Positions 50,603-58,890 are shown, counted from the stretch's first letter. The stretch: DNA of 64,000 nucleotides from Gemmatimonadota bacterium (GCA_022826565.1 JAJDUP010000033.1:124001-188000), one strand, 5' to 3'. The notes: generated by a model not told the origin, from the letters alone. Made by a program: numbers and translations.

Positions 50603-52065
50603 CGCCGCCCGCACTCGGGAAGGCGAACCCCGCCCAGTTGCGGATTGATGCCGGACTCGAAGCGCATCAGCGCCCTGGGTATGCACCCCGACAAGCGATT
50701 GTCGCGGAGTGTCAGCCGCCTGAGGCTGGTCAGGTTGGCCAGTTCGGCAGGTATCTGCCCGGAAAGCTGGTTTCCGCTGAGGGCGAGGAGTTCGAGCTGC
50801 CGCAGTCTGCCCAGCTCGGGCGGGATTCGGCCGGCGACCTGCGTTCGGGACAGGCGCAGGCGCTTGAGATTCGCCAGGTTCCCCAGTTCGGGCGGGATGA
50901 TCCCGGTCAGCGGGTTGTTGTACAGGTGCAGGTCCTCGAGGCGCGACATCGCCCCCAGTTCGGCCGGAATCTGGCCCGACATCTGGTTGTCTTCGAGGAA
51001 CAGCGCCTTGAGTCTGGCCAGCGAGCCCAGTTCGGCCGGGATCGCGCCGGATAGCAGGTTTCCACCCAGGTTGAGGAGTTCCAGTTCCGTCAGGCGCGCG
51101 AGCCGCGTGGGAATCACGCCCCCCAGGCTGCGCCCGTTGAGGTCGAGCCCCACGACGTCATCGCCGCGTGACCGCACCCCCGTCCAGGACCGCCGGGGCA
51201 GGGCGAGGCGCCAGTTCAGCTCGCCGGTGGTCCCGGCCAGGTCGCTTCTCGCGGCGAGCAGCAGCTGGTCGTCGGTGAGTCGCTCCTCGACCCGTCGCCT
51301 CGCCGCCTCCATGGTCTCGGCCTGTCGCTGCCCCCGGTTCCCCAGCCGCTCGGCCGCGGTCCGGCGGGCCTGGTCCACCCGCTCCTGCTCCGCCAGGCGC
51401 GCTTCCTCCGCCAAGCGGGCATGCTCCGCCAGGCGGGCTTCCTCAGCCAGCCGCTCCTCCTCCGCCAGGCGGGCCTCGTCGGCCAGACGGGCCTGCTCCG
51501 CCAGCCGCTCCATCTCCAGGCGCGCCTCTTCCGCGAGCCGCGCGTCTTCTGCCCGCCGGGCTTCCTCGGCGAGCCGCTGCTCCTCCCCGCGTCGCGCGGC
51601 GTCGAGGCGGGCCTGTTCCGCCAACCGCTCCTCTCGCGCAATCCGGCGTTCCTCCGCGAGCCGCCGCGCCTCGGCCTCCGCCTCGTCCATACGGCGCGCC
51701 TCCTCCGCCTGCTTCTCCGCCTCCCGGCCCGCCGCCAGCAGTTCCGACAGACTGGTTCGGTCCAGGTAGCCCGTGGCCTCGATCCCCCGGTCGGTCTGCC
51801 ATTCGCGGAGTCCCTGACGTGCTTCGGGTTCCAGCACGCCGTCGGCGTCCCCGGCGTAGCGGCCCTCGGCGGAAAGCCCCAGTTCCACCAGCGCCAACAC
51901 ATCGGTGCCAAGGCCGAGCTGAGCCTCCTGGGCGGCGGCGCGCTGCTCGGGCGTGAGCGTCCGGTTCCGCGCCACGGTGACCATGGCGGCCGCGACACCC
52001 ACGATCATGATGACACCGGACGCATAAACGAGACGACGACGGCCTGCCCCGGGGCGGCGCATCAC
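50599..52065 (-). CDS. Membrane-anchored protein: PG-binding-like domain, long coiled coil, leucine-rich repeats
   Basis: A 488-residue protein. An N-terminal helix (residues 13-31) anchors it. A peptidoglycan-binding-1-like fold follows (about 48-112: RYAGDADGVLEPEARQGLRE, ATGYLDRTSLSELLAAG). Residues 113-262 are a coiled coil of RLAEEARLAE-type repeats, like TolA. Residues 282-465 have seven 24-residue leucine-rich repeats of plant type (LSGQIPAELG), introduced by an NW/SWTGV cap as in plant receptor kinases. It overlaps both neighbours by 4 bases, so it belongs to a three-gene unit with the channel protein. Confidence 0.86.
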   Translation of the reverse strand: MMRRPGAGRRRLVYASGVIMIVGVAAAMVTVARNRTLTPEQRAAAQEAQLGLGTDVLALVELGLSAEGRYAGDADGVLEPEARQGLREWQTDRGIEATGYLDRTSLSELLAAGREAEKQAEEARRMDEAEAEARRLAEERRIAREERLAEQARLDAARRGEEQRLAEEARRAEDARLAEEARLEMERLAEQARLADEARLAEEERLAEEARLAEHARLAEEARLAEQERVDQARRTAAERLGNRGQRQAETMEAARRRVEERLTDDQLLLAARSDLAGTTGELNWRLALPRRSWTGVRSRGDDVVGLDLNGRSLGGVIPTRLARLTELELLNLGGNLLSGAIPAELGSLARLKALFLEDNQMSGQIPAELGAMSRLEDLHLYNNPLTGIIPPELGNLANLKRLRLSRTQVAGRIPPELGRLRQLELLALSGNQLSGQIPAELANLTSLRRLTLRDNRLSGCIPRALMRFESGINPQLGGVRLPECGRR

Positions 52066-53132
52066 CGGCTCCAGGCGAGACCGATTTCGGTGCGGCCCAG
52101 GGCGCGCCTGACGAAGAGATCCGGCCCGGCCACGGCCACGGGAATCCCCCGCAGCCCCGGCGCCGCCGACACGCGCGAGATCGCCTCGATTTCGGACATC
52201 TTCCTCGACCCGAGCACCCAGTCGAGCACGCCCCAGACGCCGAGCACGCTACCCACGCCGATCAACCACCTGTTCGCGGTTTCGGTCCGGTCCCGCCTGT
52301 GCACCGCGGACAGGTACTGCCACTCCGTGTCGTAGTCCGCTCGGTCCGGAACGCCCAGCCAGGGCAGCCACCTCACCGTCGCGTAGGAGCCGCCCGCCAT
52401 GACGGCGCCCCAGACGAACTTCCTCTTCCCCGACCCGCGCCTCGCGCTGGCGTCCCTGTACTGCACTTCCAGAGCCGGATCGGCCAACGTGGGGAGTTCC
52501 GCTTCCATCGTCTCGATGTCACGGCTTCCCAGGAGGTAGTCGGCGGCCCCCCAGGCGAGCAGGCCGGCACCCGACAGCATGAGTGCATTCCTGACGGTTC
52601 CCGCCGTGGAGTGCCGGTCGACAGCGGCCTGATGCGAGGCCGAGTCGGCATAGGCGTCCTCGTCCGCCGCCGCGAACAGGACCTGGGTCGTGGCGATGGC
52701 GAAAACGGCCAGCGTCCCTCCCCAGAGCGACCGCTTCAGCCCCGACGACCGACGCGCCTGCGACCGCTCGTATTGCGCGTGGATGTCCGGGATCACGGAC
52801 CCCGTCGCCGGGGGCGGCGCTCCGGCGGGTACGTTGCCGACGATCTCGACTTCCGCAGCGAGGACATATCCGATCAGGTCGTCCTCGCCGGGCTGGCCGG
52901 GTATCGACACGATATGGAACGGACCCGACTCCCCGATCCAGTCGAGCGTCGCACCGGCCGCCAGATTGGCGATGACCGGGCTGGAATCGGACGGGTCGAG
53001 CCGGACGGCCGCGCCACTTCCGAGCGCCCTGACCTGCTGGGCCGACGCGACCCCGAATCCGAGAGCGGGGGCTGCGAGGGAGACTCCGAGAATCATGATG
53101 ACAGCACCGACCAAGCCGTGCTTCAGTCTCAT
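52062..53132 (-). CDS. Exported SH3-like protein with internally duplicated membrane module
   Basis: A 356-residue protein. A signal sequence (VGAVIMILGVSLAAPALGFG) is followed by an SH3b-like domain (about 30-100: VRALGSGAAVRLDPSDSSPV, LAAGATLDWIGESGPFHI). After a short linker, a module of about 100 residues occurs twice: each has a YERSQARR- or YRDASARR-type start, hydrophobic helices and the end WGAADYLLGSRDIETME or WGVLDWVLGSRKMSEIE. It is the first gene of the LRR/channel operon. ATG 53132 is chosen to begin with the signal peptide. Confidence 0.8.
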   Translation of the reverse strand: MRLKHGLVGAVIMILGVSLAAPALGFGVASAQQVRALGSGAAVRLDPSDSSPVIANLAAGATLDWIGESGPFHIVSIPGQPGEDDLIGYVLAAEVEIVGNVPAGAPPPATGSVIPDIHAQYERSQARRSSGLKRSLWGGTLAVFAIATTQVLFAAADEDAYADSASHQAAVDRHSTAGTVRNALMLSGAGLLAWGAADYLLGSRDIETMEAELPTLADPALEVQYRDASARRGSGKRKFVWGAVMAGGSYATVRWLPWLGVPDRADYDTEWQYLSAVHRRDRTETANRWLIGVGSVLGVWGVLDWVLGSRKMSEIEAISRVSAAPGLRGIPVAVAGPDLFVRRALGRTEIGLAWSR

Positions 53133-53292
53133 TCTCACCACTTGCCTCTTCGCGCTGTCCTCATCCGCCACCGACGGACCAGTCAAGCTCTCGCGAACGG
53201 TTGGTTGCCGGGTCAAGTCTAGCGGAACGGCCGGATGGGGTCTAGTCGGGTGCGAGGGTCAGGCGTCGTCGTTGAGCAAGCGGCGGTTTGGG

Positions 53293-53298
53293 TATATT
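53293..53298 (+). promoter_or_regulatory. Candidate -10 box of the truncated Uma2 copy
   Basis: TATATT lies 9 bases before ATG 53308, the same arrangement as at 43234-43239, and TTGAGC at 53272-53277 could be its -35 box though the 15-base spacing is short. The GTGTCCACC between box and ATG is identical in both copies. Confidence 0.38.
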
Positions 53299-53307
53299 GT
53301 GTCCACC

Positions 53308-53622
53308 ATGCAGACCCAGACACCGACGACGTGGGAGGAGGTCCTGCGGATGCCGGACGACGGCAACCGCTACGAGTTCATCGGGGGGCGGCTGTACGTG
53401 ACGCCCGCGCCCGTCACTCGGCACCAGCGGATTTCGAAGCGGCTAATGACGGCCTTGATGCGGGTTCTGGAAGATCCGGGCCACGGCGAGGTGTTCGATG
53501 CCCCCTTCCTGGTCGAATTCCCGGGCACCGGGAATCGTGTTCAGCCCGACGTTCTCTTCGTGTCCAACGAGAGGCGGGAGATCATCGGCGAAAAGCGGTC
53601 GGCGGGCCGCGTCGGCTCCTGA
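53308..53622 (+). pseudogene. Truncated duplicate of the Uma2-family gene
   Basis: The first 95 or so residues match the Uma2 protein at 43249 nearly one for one (RMPDDGNRYEFIGGRLYVTP, VQPDVLFVSNERREIIGEK). The frame then diverges into SAGRVGS and stops at codon 105, losing the second half with the active-site E-x-V. The first 120 bases of the two genes are almost identical, more so than the rest, pointing to a recent duplication or gene conversion with later truncation. Confidence 0.8.
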
Positions 53623-53778
53623 TCCAGCGATGAAAGATCAAGCTGCTTCGAACTCCGCTGCGAGTCGGGACCCGTCAGATCCGGGGAGAGATGCTGCGGG
53701 ACTATCCGTCAATCCGTTGCTGTGCGCCGGAAAGATGTTCAACTTCCAAGCTCTCGGACTGGAATCGGAGTGAATCGG

Positions 53779-54000
53779 ATGACAAGACAATTGACGGCGA
53801 TCGTGGAACGCGAAGGAAACGGGTACGTTGCTTTGTGCCCCGAGGTGGATGTCGCCAGCCAGGGAGACTCTGTGGCCGAAGCACGGCAGAACCTCGAAGA
53901 AGCGCTGGCCCTTTTTTTCGAAACGGCCTCCACCGAGGAAATCGAAAGACGCCTGCGCAATGAAGTCTACGTGACCCACGTCGAGATAGCGGTTGGGTAG
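53779..54000 (+). CDS. hicB: HicB-family antitoxin
   Basis: A 73-residue HicB N-terminal-type protein (LTAIVEREGNGYVALCPEVD, SQGDSVAEARQNLEEALAL). ATG 53779 has GGAG 8 bases upstream. It overlaps the HicA gene by 8 bases and should bind and neutralise it. The antitoxin-first order (hicBA) differs from the common hicAB layout but occurs often. It lacks a separate DNA-binding domain, so autoregulation may use the partner complex. Confidence 0.9.
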   Translation: MTRQLTAIVEREGNGYVALCPEVDVASQGDSVAEARQNLEEALALFFETASTEEIERRLRNEVYVTHVEIAVG

Positions 54001-54211
54001 GCTGCGTGTCCTTTCCGGTCGTGAGGTCTGCCGGATTCTGGCCACTCACGGCTTTGCCGAGGTCAGAAGACGCGGCAGCCACATGGTCATGCAGAAACTT
54101 GAAGCGACTGGTACCGTGACAGTTCCAGTGCCGGACCACCGCGAGCTGCGTGCCGGCACCTTGAGGTCCATCATTCGACAATCGGGCCTTCCGCGTTCGG
54201 AATTCGAATAG
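53993..54211 (+). CDS. hicA: HicA-family mRNA interferase toxin
   Basis: A 72-residue dsRBD-fold toxin. The sequence RVLSGREVCRILATHGFAEV and the catalytic histidine in RRRGSHMVMQ match HicA; VPDHRELRAGTLRSIIRQSG is the conserved C-terminal helix. It uses a TTG start overlapping HicB. HicA cleaves mRNA when HicB is degraded. Confidence 0.9.
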   Translation: MGRLRVLSGREVCRILATHGFAEVRRRGSHMVMQKLEATGTVTVPVPDHRELRAGTLRSIIRQSGLPRSEFE

Positions 54212-54231
54212 GCGGCAGGGGGATCAGGGGA

Positions 54232-54951
54232 TTGTTCGCAGGCGGGAATCGAGGTCAACTGTTGCCGTCACCTGAGTCAGGCCCCGTATCACGCAGCTGG
54301 GACGACGAGTATCGCCGCGGCCGATACCGTGACGAGCCGCCCATCCCGTTCGTCGCACGCATTATCGACATCCTTCGCGATCGTCCGGAGACCCTGAGCG
54401 GCAAGGGCCTGTATGTCGGCTGCGGCAACGGACGGAACTACGTCGGTCTCGTCGAGGCGGGACTGGACCTGATCGGGCTCGACGTCTCGAGGGAGGCCAT
54501 CGCGCAACTCCGGGCCGACCGCCCGCACCTGGCGCCGGATCTGGTGCGAGCGGACTTTCACGACTTCGAATCGGAGTGGCCGTTCGACTACATCGTGGCC
54601 ATCCAGGTCTTCCAGCACGGAACAGCCGACGCGGTCCGGTCGATGTTCGCGCGCGCCGCGAAGCTGCTGAAGCGTGGAGGACTGCTCTTCGTTCGCGTCA
54701 ACTCTGCCTCCACCGACGTCTACCACTCGCATCGGGTCGTCGAGCGGGGCGATCGGGGCGGGTTCACCGTCAGGTACGATGAGGGGCCCAAGCGTGGACT
54801 GGCCATCCGCTTTCTGTCGCTCCGGGAGCTGAGTGAGACGCTGGACCCGTGGTTCACGCCTCTGGTCCCGCCGACGCAGCAGTCAACCTCGCGACAATCC
54901 CCCAAGCGGGGGTCGTGGGCTCAGTGGGAAGGGGTTTGGGTCAGGCGGTAG
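54232..54951 (+). CDS. Class I SAM-dependent methyltransferase
   Basis: A 239-residue methyltransferase. Motif I is GLYVGCGNGRNYVGLVEAG, motif II LIGLDVSREAIAQL, and the post-I acidic/aromatic segment is VRADFHDFESEWPFDYIVAI. The N-terminal SWDDEYRRGRYRDEPPIPF recalls tellurite-resistance TehB-like enzymes. TTG 54232 is the only early start in frame; GGGGG lies about 9 bases before it. Substrate unknown. The gene is 20 bases after hicA. Confidence 0.85.
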   Translation: MFAGGNRGQLLPSPESGPVSRSWDDEYRRGRYRDEPPIPFVARIIDILRDRPETLSGKGLYVGCGNGRNYVGLVEAGLDLIGLDVSREAIAQLRADRPHLAPDLVRADFHDFESEWPFDYIVAIQVFQHGTADAVRSMFARAAKLLKRGGLLFVRVNSASTDVYHSHRVVERGDRGGFTVRYDEGPKRGLAIRFLSLRELSETLDPWFTPLVPPTQQSTSRQSPKRGSWAQWEGVWVRR

Positions 54952-55027
54952 TGCATCGGCATCCTCGAGAGGTTCGAGCTGGACCTGTTGAACAAGGGCC
55001 GGCGGTTCACGGAGCCGGCTGCGATCG

Positions 55028-55423
55028 TCACGGTTGAGCCTTTTCCTCCATGATCTGGATCAGGTTGCCGCATGTATCGTCGAAGACTGCGGTAACGACA
55101 GTCCCCAGGTCGGTTGGCGGCTGCACGAATCGCACACCCTCTGCCACGAGACGCTCGTGCTCGGCCTCGACATCGTCGACCGCGAAGGAGGTATAGGGGA
55201 TCCCGTCCTCCACCAGCGCCTTCCTGAACGGAATGACCGCGGGGTGCCCGGCGGGCTCCAGGACCAACTCCGTCCCCTCCGGAGCTTCCGGGGATACCAC
55301 GGTGATCCAGGCGTGCTCTCCCATCGGGATGTTGTGCTTCACACGGAACCCAAGGGTCTCCGTGTAGAACTGCAGTGCCCTCTGCTGGTCGTCCACGACG
55401 ACGCCGCTCAGGTTGATTCTCAT
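55028..55423 (-). CDS. Glyoxalase/VOC-family protein
   Basis: A 131-residue VOC-superfamily protein (MRINLSGVVVDDQQRALQFY, TETLGFRVKHNIPMGEHAWI, LVLEPAGHPAVIPFR, DTCGNLIQIME). The metal-binding His/Glu pattern is only partly clear, and the final GNLIQIME is the usual C-terminal glutamate strand. The ATG overlaps the ArsR-type gene (ATGA), so the two are co-translated and jointly regulated. The protein could be a lactoylglutathione lyase-like enzyme or bind a toxic compound. Confidence 0.87.
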   Translation of the reverse strand: MRINLSGVVVDDQQRALQFYTETLGFRVKHNIPMGEHAWITVVSPEAPEGTELVLEPAGHPAVIPFRKALVEDGIPYTSFAVDDVEAEHERLVAEGVRFVQPPTDLGTVVTAVFDDTCGNLIQIMEEKAQP

Positions 55424-55731
55424 TTCTCGATGTCCTCGTCCGTTGAGTGTGAAGTGTCCTCGTCTGTCGAGACCGGCCACCGCTCCCCGATTGCCTTCAG
55501 CGGCGCGCCCACGAACCAGTGGAGCTTCGACCTCCCCTCGCGCCTCGTGCGAATGAGCCCGGCCGCTTCCAGGACGTCCAGGTGTTGCGAGATCGCTTGC
55601 CGCGAGGAGCTGATGCCGTGTTTCATGATCAGGCGCCCACAAAGCTCGAATAGCGATTGACCCGACCGATCGACGAGCTCATCCAGGATGGCCCGCCTGG
55701 TTCGGTCAGCGATCGCACGGTAGATGTCCAC
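55420..55731 (-). CDS. ArsR-family transcriptional regulator
   Basis: A 103-residue winged-helix protein (DIYRAIADRTRRAILDELVD, SRQAISQHLDVLEAAGLIRT, REGRSKLHWF). The start is GTG 55731; an upstream TTG at 55749 would fall within the promoter. There is no ELCVCDL metal motif, so it is of the non-metal ArsR subgroup, often paired with VOC or AHSA1 proteins. The GTG lies at the likely transcription start, so the mRNA is probably leaderless. It should repress its own operon through the palindrome just upstream. Confidence 0.88.
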   Translation of the reverse strand: MDIYRAIADRTRRAILDELVDRSGQSLFELCGRLIMKHGISSSRQAISQHLDVLEAAGLIRTRREGRSKLHWFVGAPLKAIGERWPVSTDEDTSHSTDEDIEK

Positions 55732-55737
55732 ACGGTA

Positions 55738-55768
55738 AGTATAAGGCAAGTGGTGGCTTGCATGTCAA
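55738..55768 (-). promoter_or_regulatory. ArsR operon promoter with palindromic operator between -35 and -10
   Basis: On the minus strand TTGACA (55768-55763) and TATACT (55743-55738) flank a perfect inverted repeat, GCAAG-N6-CTTGC (55761-55746). A repressor bound there would block RNA polymerase directly. The 19-base spacing is slightly long. The gene start follows 7 bases after the -10 box. Confidence 0.65.
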
Positions 55769-55932
55769 GGCTCGATGTTGAAGCCCGTGATCGCCGAGCG
55801 TCTCGGGATGACCGTCACGAGGTCCGGGGCCGGGGCGCTCACCGCCGTCTCGACAAGACGCGGGCGATCAAGCAGGGTATGATGCAGAAGCCGTCGGCGA
55901 GTTCCAGGCCACCTATCGTGGGGTTTGACACA

Positions 55933-57771
55933 ATGAAGACATGGCGTTGTCCCACTCTCAGCGGGCCGCGTTGCGGCAAGTCCAGGTTGGTTCTTGCGGC
56001 GGTGCCGCTGCTCACGGCGGCGGCGTGCGGAAGCGACATCGCGGAGATCTCGGACATCGTGCTGGCACGACACGTCCACACAGACCTGTACGACGCCTAC
56101 CCGGGCATCCCGTCGCCTGCCGGCGATCGCGTCGTATTCGCCGACTACGCCGCGGACAAGAGATCGCTGACGGTATACGGCGTAGCGACCGGGGTCGGCC
56201 GCGCGATGACAACAACCCAGGGGGGGCGGACGCGCGTGACCTGGTCGCCGGACGGATCGCGCGTCGTCTACGTCGACCGCCAGTCCGATCGTCACGGGGT
56301 CTGGACTCTGGACCCGACGACCGGCCGGGAGTCACGTATCGTGGATCCCGGGGACGCACGCATCGACTATCCGCGATTGCGGGCCGACGGGACGGTGACC
56401 GCGCTTCGATACGCGGGTGCCGATACCGCGTGGGTCGCGTACGCGCCGGGACCGGACCGCGCGATGTCCGTGGTCGTCGACCGTGCCGGGGGATGGGTCG
56501 CGGCCGTGCAATCTCCCGACGGGCGTACGGTCGCATACCTTCGCAGCGCGGGCGGACGCTCGGACCTCGCCGTGACAGAGATTGCGACGGGCGAAACGCG
56601 CACGCTCGCCACCGACCTCCAGGTGGGTTGGGACCGCCGCGTGGAGTGGTCCTCCACCGGCGACGCGCTCCATCTTGCGGCAGCGGGGATCAACGACTCG
56701 CTCTTTGTCGGCTGGCGCGTGCCACTGGACGGAGGCCCGGCCGAACGGCTGGAGCACAGGGGCCGTGACGTACTCGCGGTCACGCCGCTCGCCGACGGCC
56801 GCGTCGCTCTCAGTGTGTACCACACGCGCACCACGGTGGGCCTTGTGCCGGTGACCGGAGGGGAACCCACCGATGTCTTGCGGACAGATTCCACGAGCGC
56901 CTTTCTGCCTTCCTGGCACCCCGACGGCGGGTCGCTGGGGTTCATCACGTTCTCCTGGCGACGCACCCGCATGCCTATCGACTTCGACCTGGGCGTCCTT
57001 GACCTCGACGCCGGGGGCGCCCCGACCGGCCCCCCCCGAACGCTCCTCTCGGAAGAGGGCGAAGACTACGGAGCGGCGTGGTCGCCCGATGGCCGGTGGC
57101 TCGCCTTCCACTCGCACATGGAGCAGAGCGACGACATATGGCTCGTCCCGGTGGGCAGCAGCGAGCGACCCACACGACTCACGCGGTTCGGGCCGGGGGC
57201 TGACACCGGCGAGCCGCATTGGAGCCCGGACGGTCGGGCGCTCGCCTTCAGCAGCCACGGTCCGCCGCCCGAGGGGAACCCGGGGTCGGTATACACGGTC
57301 GCCGTCGATCCCGTTACGGGGTCCGCGGTTGCCGATCCTGTCCGAGTCCCGCTCGACGGGTTCCAGGGCTATGCCATGGGAGCCCGTTTTTCGCCGGACG
57401 GCGAGCGGCTGGCCTTCTACGGACGCTCGTTCGAGGACGGACGCGTCACCGTCTACACGGTGGCGGCTGCCGGAGGAATCCCCACGGCAGTGATCTCCTT
57501 TGTCAATGGAGAACCGTACAGCGCGCCCGAGTGGAGCGCCGACGGCGCGTCGCTCTTCTACTCGCGCAACGACGGCTCCGGGCCCTTCCAGGTGTGGCGG
57601 GTCGACATCGCCACCGGCGCGACGGAACAGGTGACGACCGGCGTGCTGGGCGCACTCCAGCCAAGCGTGAGCCCCGACGGACGCACGCTCGCGGTAACGA
57701 TGCGCGAGGCTGCCATCGAGGTCGTTGCGGTGGCCGCTCGGGCGGGGGCCGCGCGCGCCAGCGCGAAGTAG
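55933..57771 (+). CDS. TolB-like WD40/PD40 beta-propeller lipoprotein
   Basis: A 612-residue exported protein (signal LVLAAVPLLTAAAC). It has many PD40 strands such as VTWSPDGSRVVYVD, AAWSPDGRWLAFHSH, PHWSPDGRALAFSSHG and ARFSPDGERLAFYGR, forming one large or two smaller propellers, as in TolB and in the N-terminal part of DPP-type peptidases. No peptidase domain follows. The start is ATG 55933, without a strong ribosome-binding site. The N-terminal ATG-distal frame extends back over the ArsR promoter and is not coding. Confidence 0.87.
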   Translation: MKTWRCPTLSGPRCGKSRLVLAAVPLLTAAACGSDIAEISDIVLARHVHTDLYDAYPGIPSPAGDRVVFADYAADKRSLTVYGVATGVGRAMTTTQGGRTRVTWSPDGSRVVYVDRQSDRHGVWTLDPTTGRESRIVDPGDARIDYPRLRADGTVTALRYAGADTAWVAYAPGPDRAMSVVVDRAGGWVAAVQSPDGRTVAYLRSAGGRSDLAVTEIATGETRTLATDLQVGWDRRVEWSSTGDALHLAAAGINDSLFVGWRVPLDGGPAERLEHRGRDVLAVTPLADGRVALSVYHTRTTVGLVPVTGGEPTDVLRTDSTSAFLPSWHPDGGSLGFITFSWRRTRMPIDFDLGVLDLDAGGAPTGPPRTLLSEEGEDYGAAWSPDGRWLAFHSHMEQSDDIWLVPVGSSERPTRLTRFGPGADTGEPHWSPDGRALAFSSHGPPPEGNPGSVYTVAVDPVTGSAVADPVRVPLDGFQGYAMGARFSPDGERLAFYGRSFEDGRVTVYTVAAAGGIPTAVISFVNGEPYSAPEWSADGASLFYSRNDGSGPFQVWRVDIATGATEQVTTGVLGALQPSVSPDGRTLAVTMREAAIEVVAVAARAGAARASAK

Positions 57772-57840
57772 GTGGCCGAGGCGGGTCTGGCGGGGATGAT
57801 TCCGTAGCGCCGTGACATTTGCGTAGGCCGCGGCGACCTG

Positions 57841-58122
57841 CTACTGCCCCTGGTCACGCTCCACTTGTTCGGTCGAGCCGCCGCGGCTGATCAGCCGTTC
57901 CGTGAAATCCTGCCGCTCTTCCAGGAGGGCAAGCCTGTCGTGCAGGTTCTCGATCGACTCGACAAGGCGGCCGTCGCCCGCGTGGGACGACCTCTTCTCC
58001 AGGACCATGACGTCCAGCAGGGCCCCCAGACGCTTCGCGACGGGTCGTAGCAGCGCCACTGCTCCGACCGTGAGGATGAGGACTACGCCGACGATCATGG
58101 GAGCGATGAATTCCCATTCCAT
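57841..58122 (-). CDS. Small single-pass membrane protein with coiled coil
   Basis: A 93-residue protein. One helix (MIVGVVLILTVGAVALLRPV) is followed by a cytoplasmic amphipathic helix with heptads (LVESIENLHDRLALLEERQD). GGAGAG lies 4 bases before the ATG. The layout resembles small PspB-like or divisome-associated membrane proteins, but no family can be assigned. It converges with the propeller lipoprotein gene. Confidence 0.75.
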   Translation of the reverse strand: MEWEFIAPMIVGVVLILTVGAVALLRPVAKRLGALLDVMVLEKRSSHAGDGRLVESIENLHDRLALLEERQDFTERLISRGGSTEQVERDQGQ

Positions 58123-58347
58123 TTGGCTCTCCCCGTTGTGTCGCGGAAACGGCGGAAGCGCAGGTGGCCACGCAACGACCCATACTACGGATGCAGGGGG
58201 AAGCAGTTTCATCAGTGGCGGTTGGCGTTGGCCCGACCCTGTCCCCGCCACAACGGCGAACGTAGCCGTATAGCGGCTTGCGGCATCCGTCTGCCACGCG
58301 TTGACCCGGTGCAACACCTCCGGCCGGACTGTCGGCGTGCTTGGAGC

Positions 58348-58890
58348 ATGTGCTATAGTCAGCCACGAGCCTACGATCTCGTCTATTTCACGAAAAACAG
58401 GACACCCATCATTGCGAAGTCAGTTGCAGCGCAACAGATCTCCGAACAGGCTGTCATTGATGCACAAAGAGCCTGGGGCGAGGGCATTGTCGCGATCGCC
58501 GGAATCCATGCCGATGGCGGCGACTACACCGCCCGTGCGAAGGAGCACATCCATGATCTTTATGCGTATGGCGAAACCAAAGTCATGTTCAAGCCGACCA
58601 TGGCAGCGGAAGATCAGTTCCGTGGGACATTTGACGGAGCTCTGAGCTATTTCATCGGGCAAGACGGAACGGAGGACAAGGGGTTCGCAATCTCGGGCTG
58701 GACCAAGGTTCGGTGGGAGAACCACGGCATCTACACCAGCGACACGTCCGCAATGGCCATGGGTAACTACTACTTCACAGGCCCGGACGGAAACGAGACA
58801 AAGGTCGAGTATACGTTTGGCTACGTCCTTGTTGACGGTGATCTGAAGATCATTCTTCATCATTCATCGCTGCCGTACAGGCCGGGATAG
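58348..58890 (+). CDS. SnoaL/NTF2-like protein (DUF4440 type)
   Basis: A protein of up to 180 residues with an NTF2-like fold (QAVIDAQRAWGEGIVAIAGI, DLYAYGETKVMFKPTMAAED, FAISGWTKVRWENHGIYTSD, VEYTFGYVLVDGDLKIILHH). Relatives are sometimes labelled phosphoribosyl-AMP cyclohydrolase, without support. The start is unclear: ATG 58348 falls on a possible TATAGT -10 box, so the true start may be further in. Codon use is less GC-rich than in adjoining genes, hinting at transfer. Confidence 0.75.
   Translation: MCYSQPRAYDLVYFTKNRTPIIAKSVAAQQISEQAVIDAQRAWGEGIVAIAGIHADGGDYTARAKEHIHDLYAYGETKVMFKPTMAAEDQFRGTFDGALSYFIGQDGTEDKGFAISGWTKVRWENHGIYTSDTSAMAMGNYYFTGPDGNETKVEYTFGYVLVDGDLKIILHHSSLPYRPG

Noticed and set aside
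51380-51720. Apparent tandem DNA repeats resembling an array
   Set aside because: They encode RLAEEAR-type coiled-coil heptads, are irregular and lie within one gene, so this is not a CRISPR or satellite array.
49754-51769. 671-codon plus-strand frame opposite the channel and LRR genes
   Set aside because: Ser/Arg/Ala runs are the complement of the repeated coiled-coil coding sequence.
53630-53773. 47-codon frame between the truncated Uma2 copy and hicB
   Set aside because: No ribosome-binding site, no hydrophobic or conserved pattern; probably flank of the truncation.
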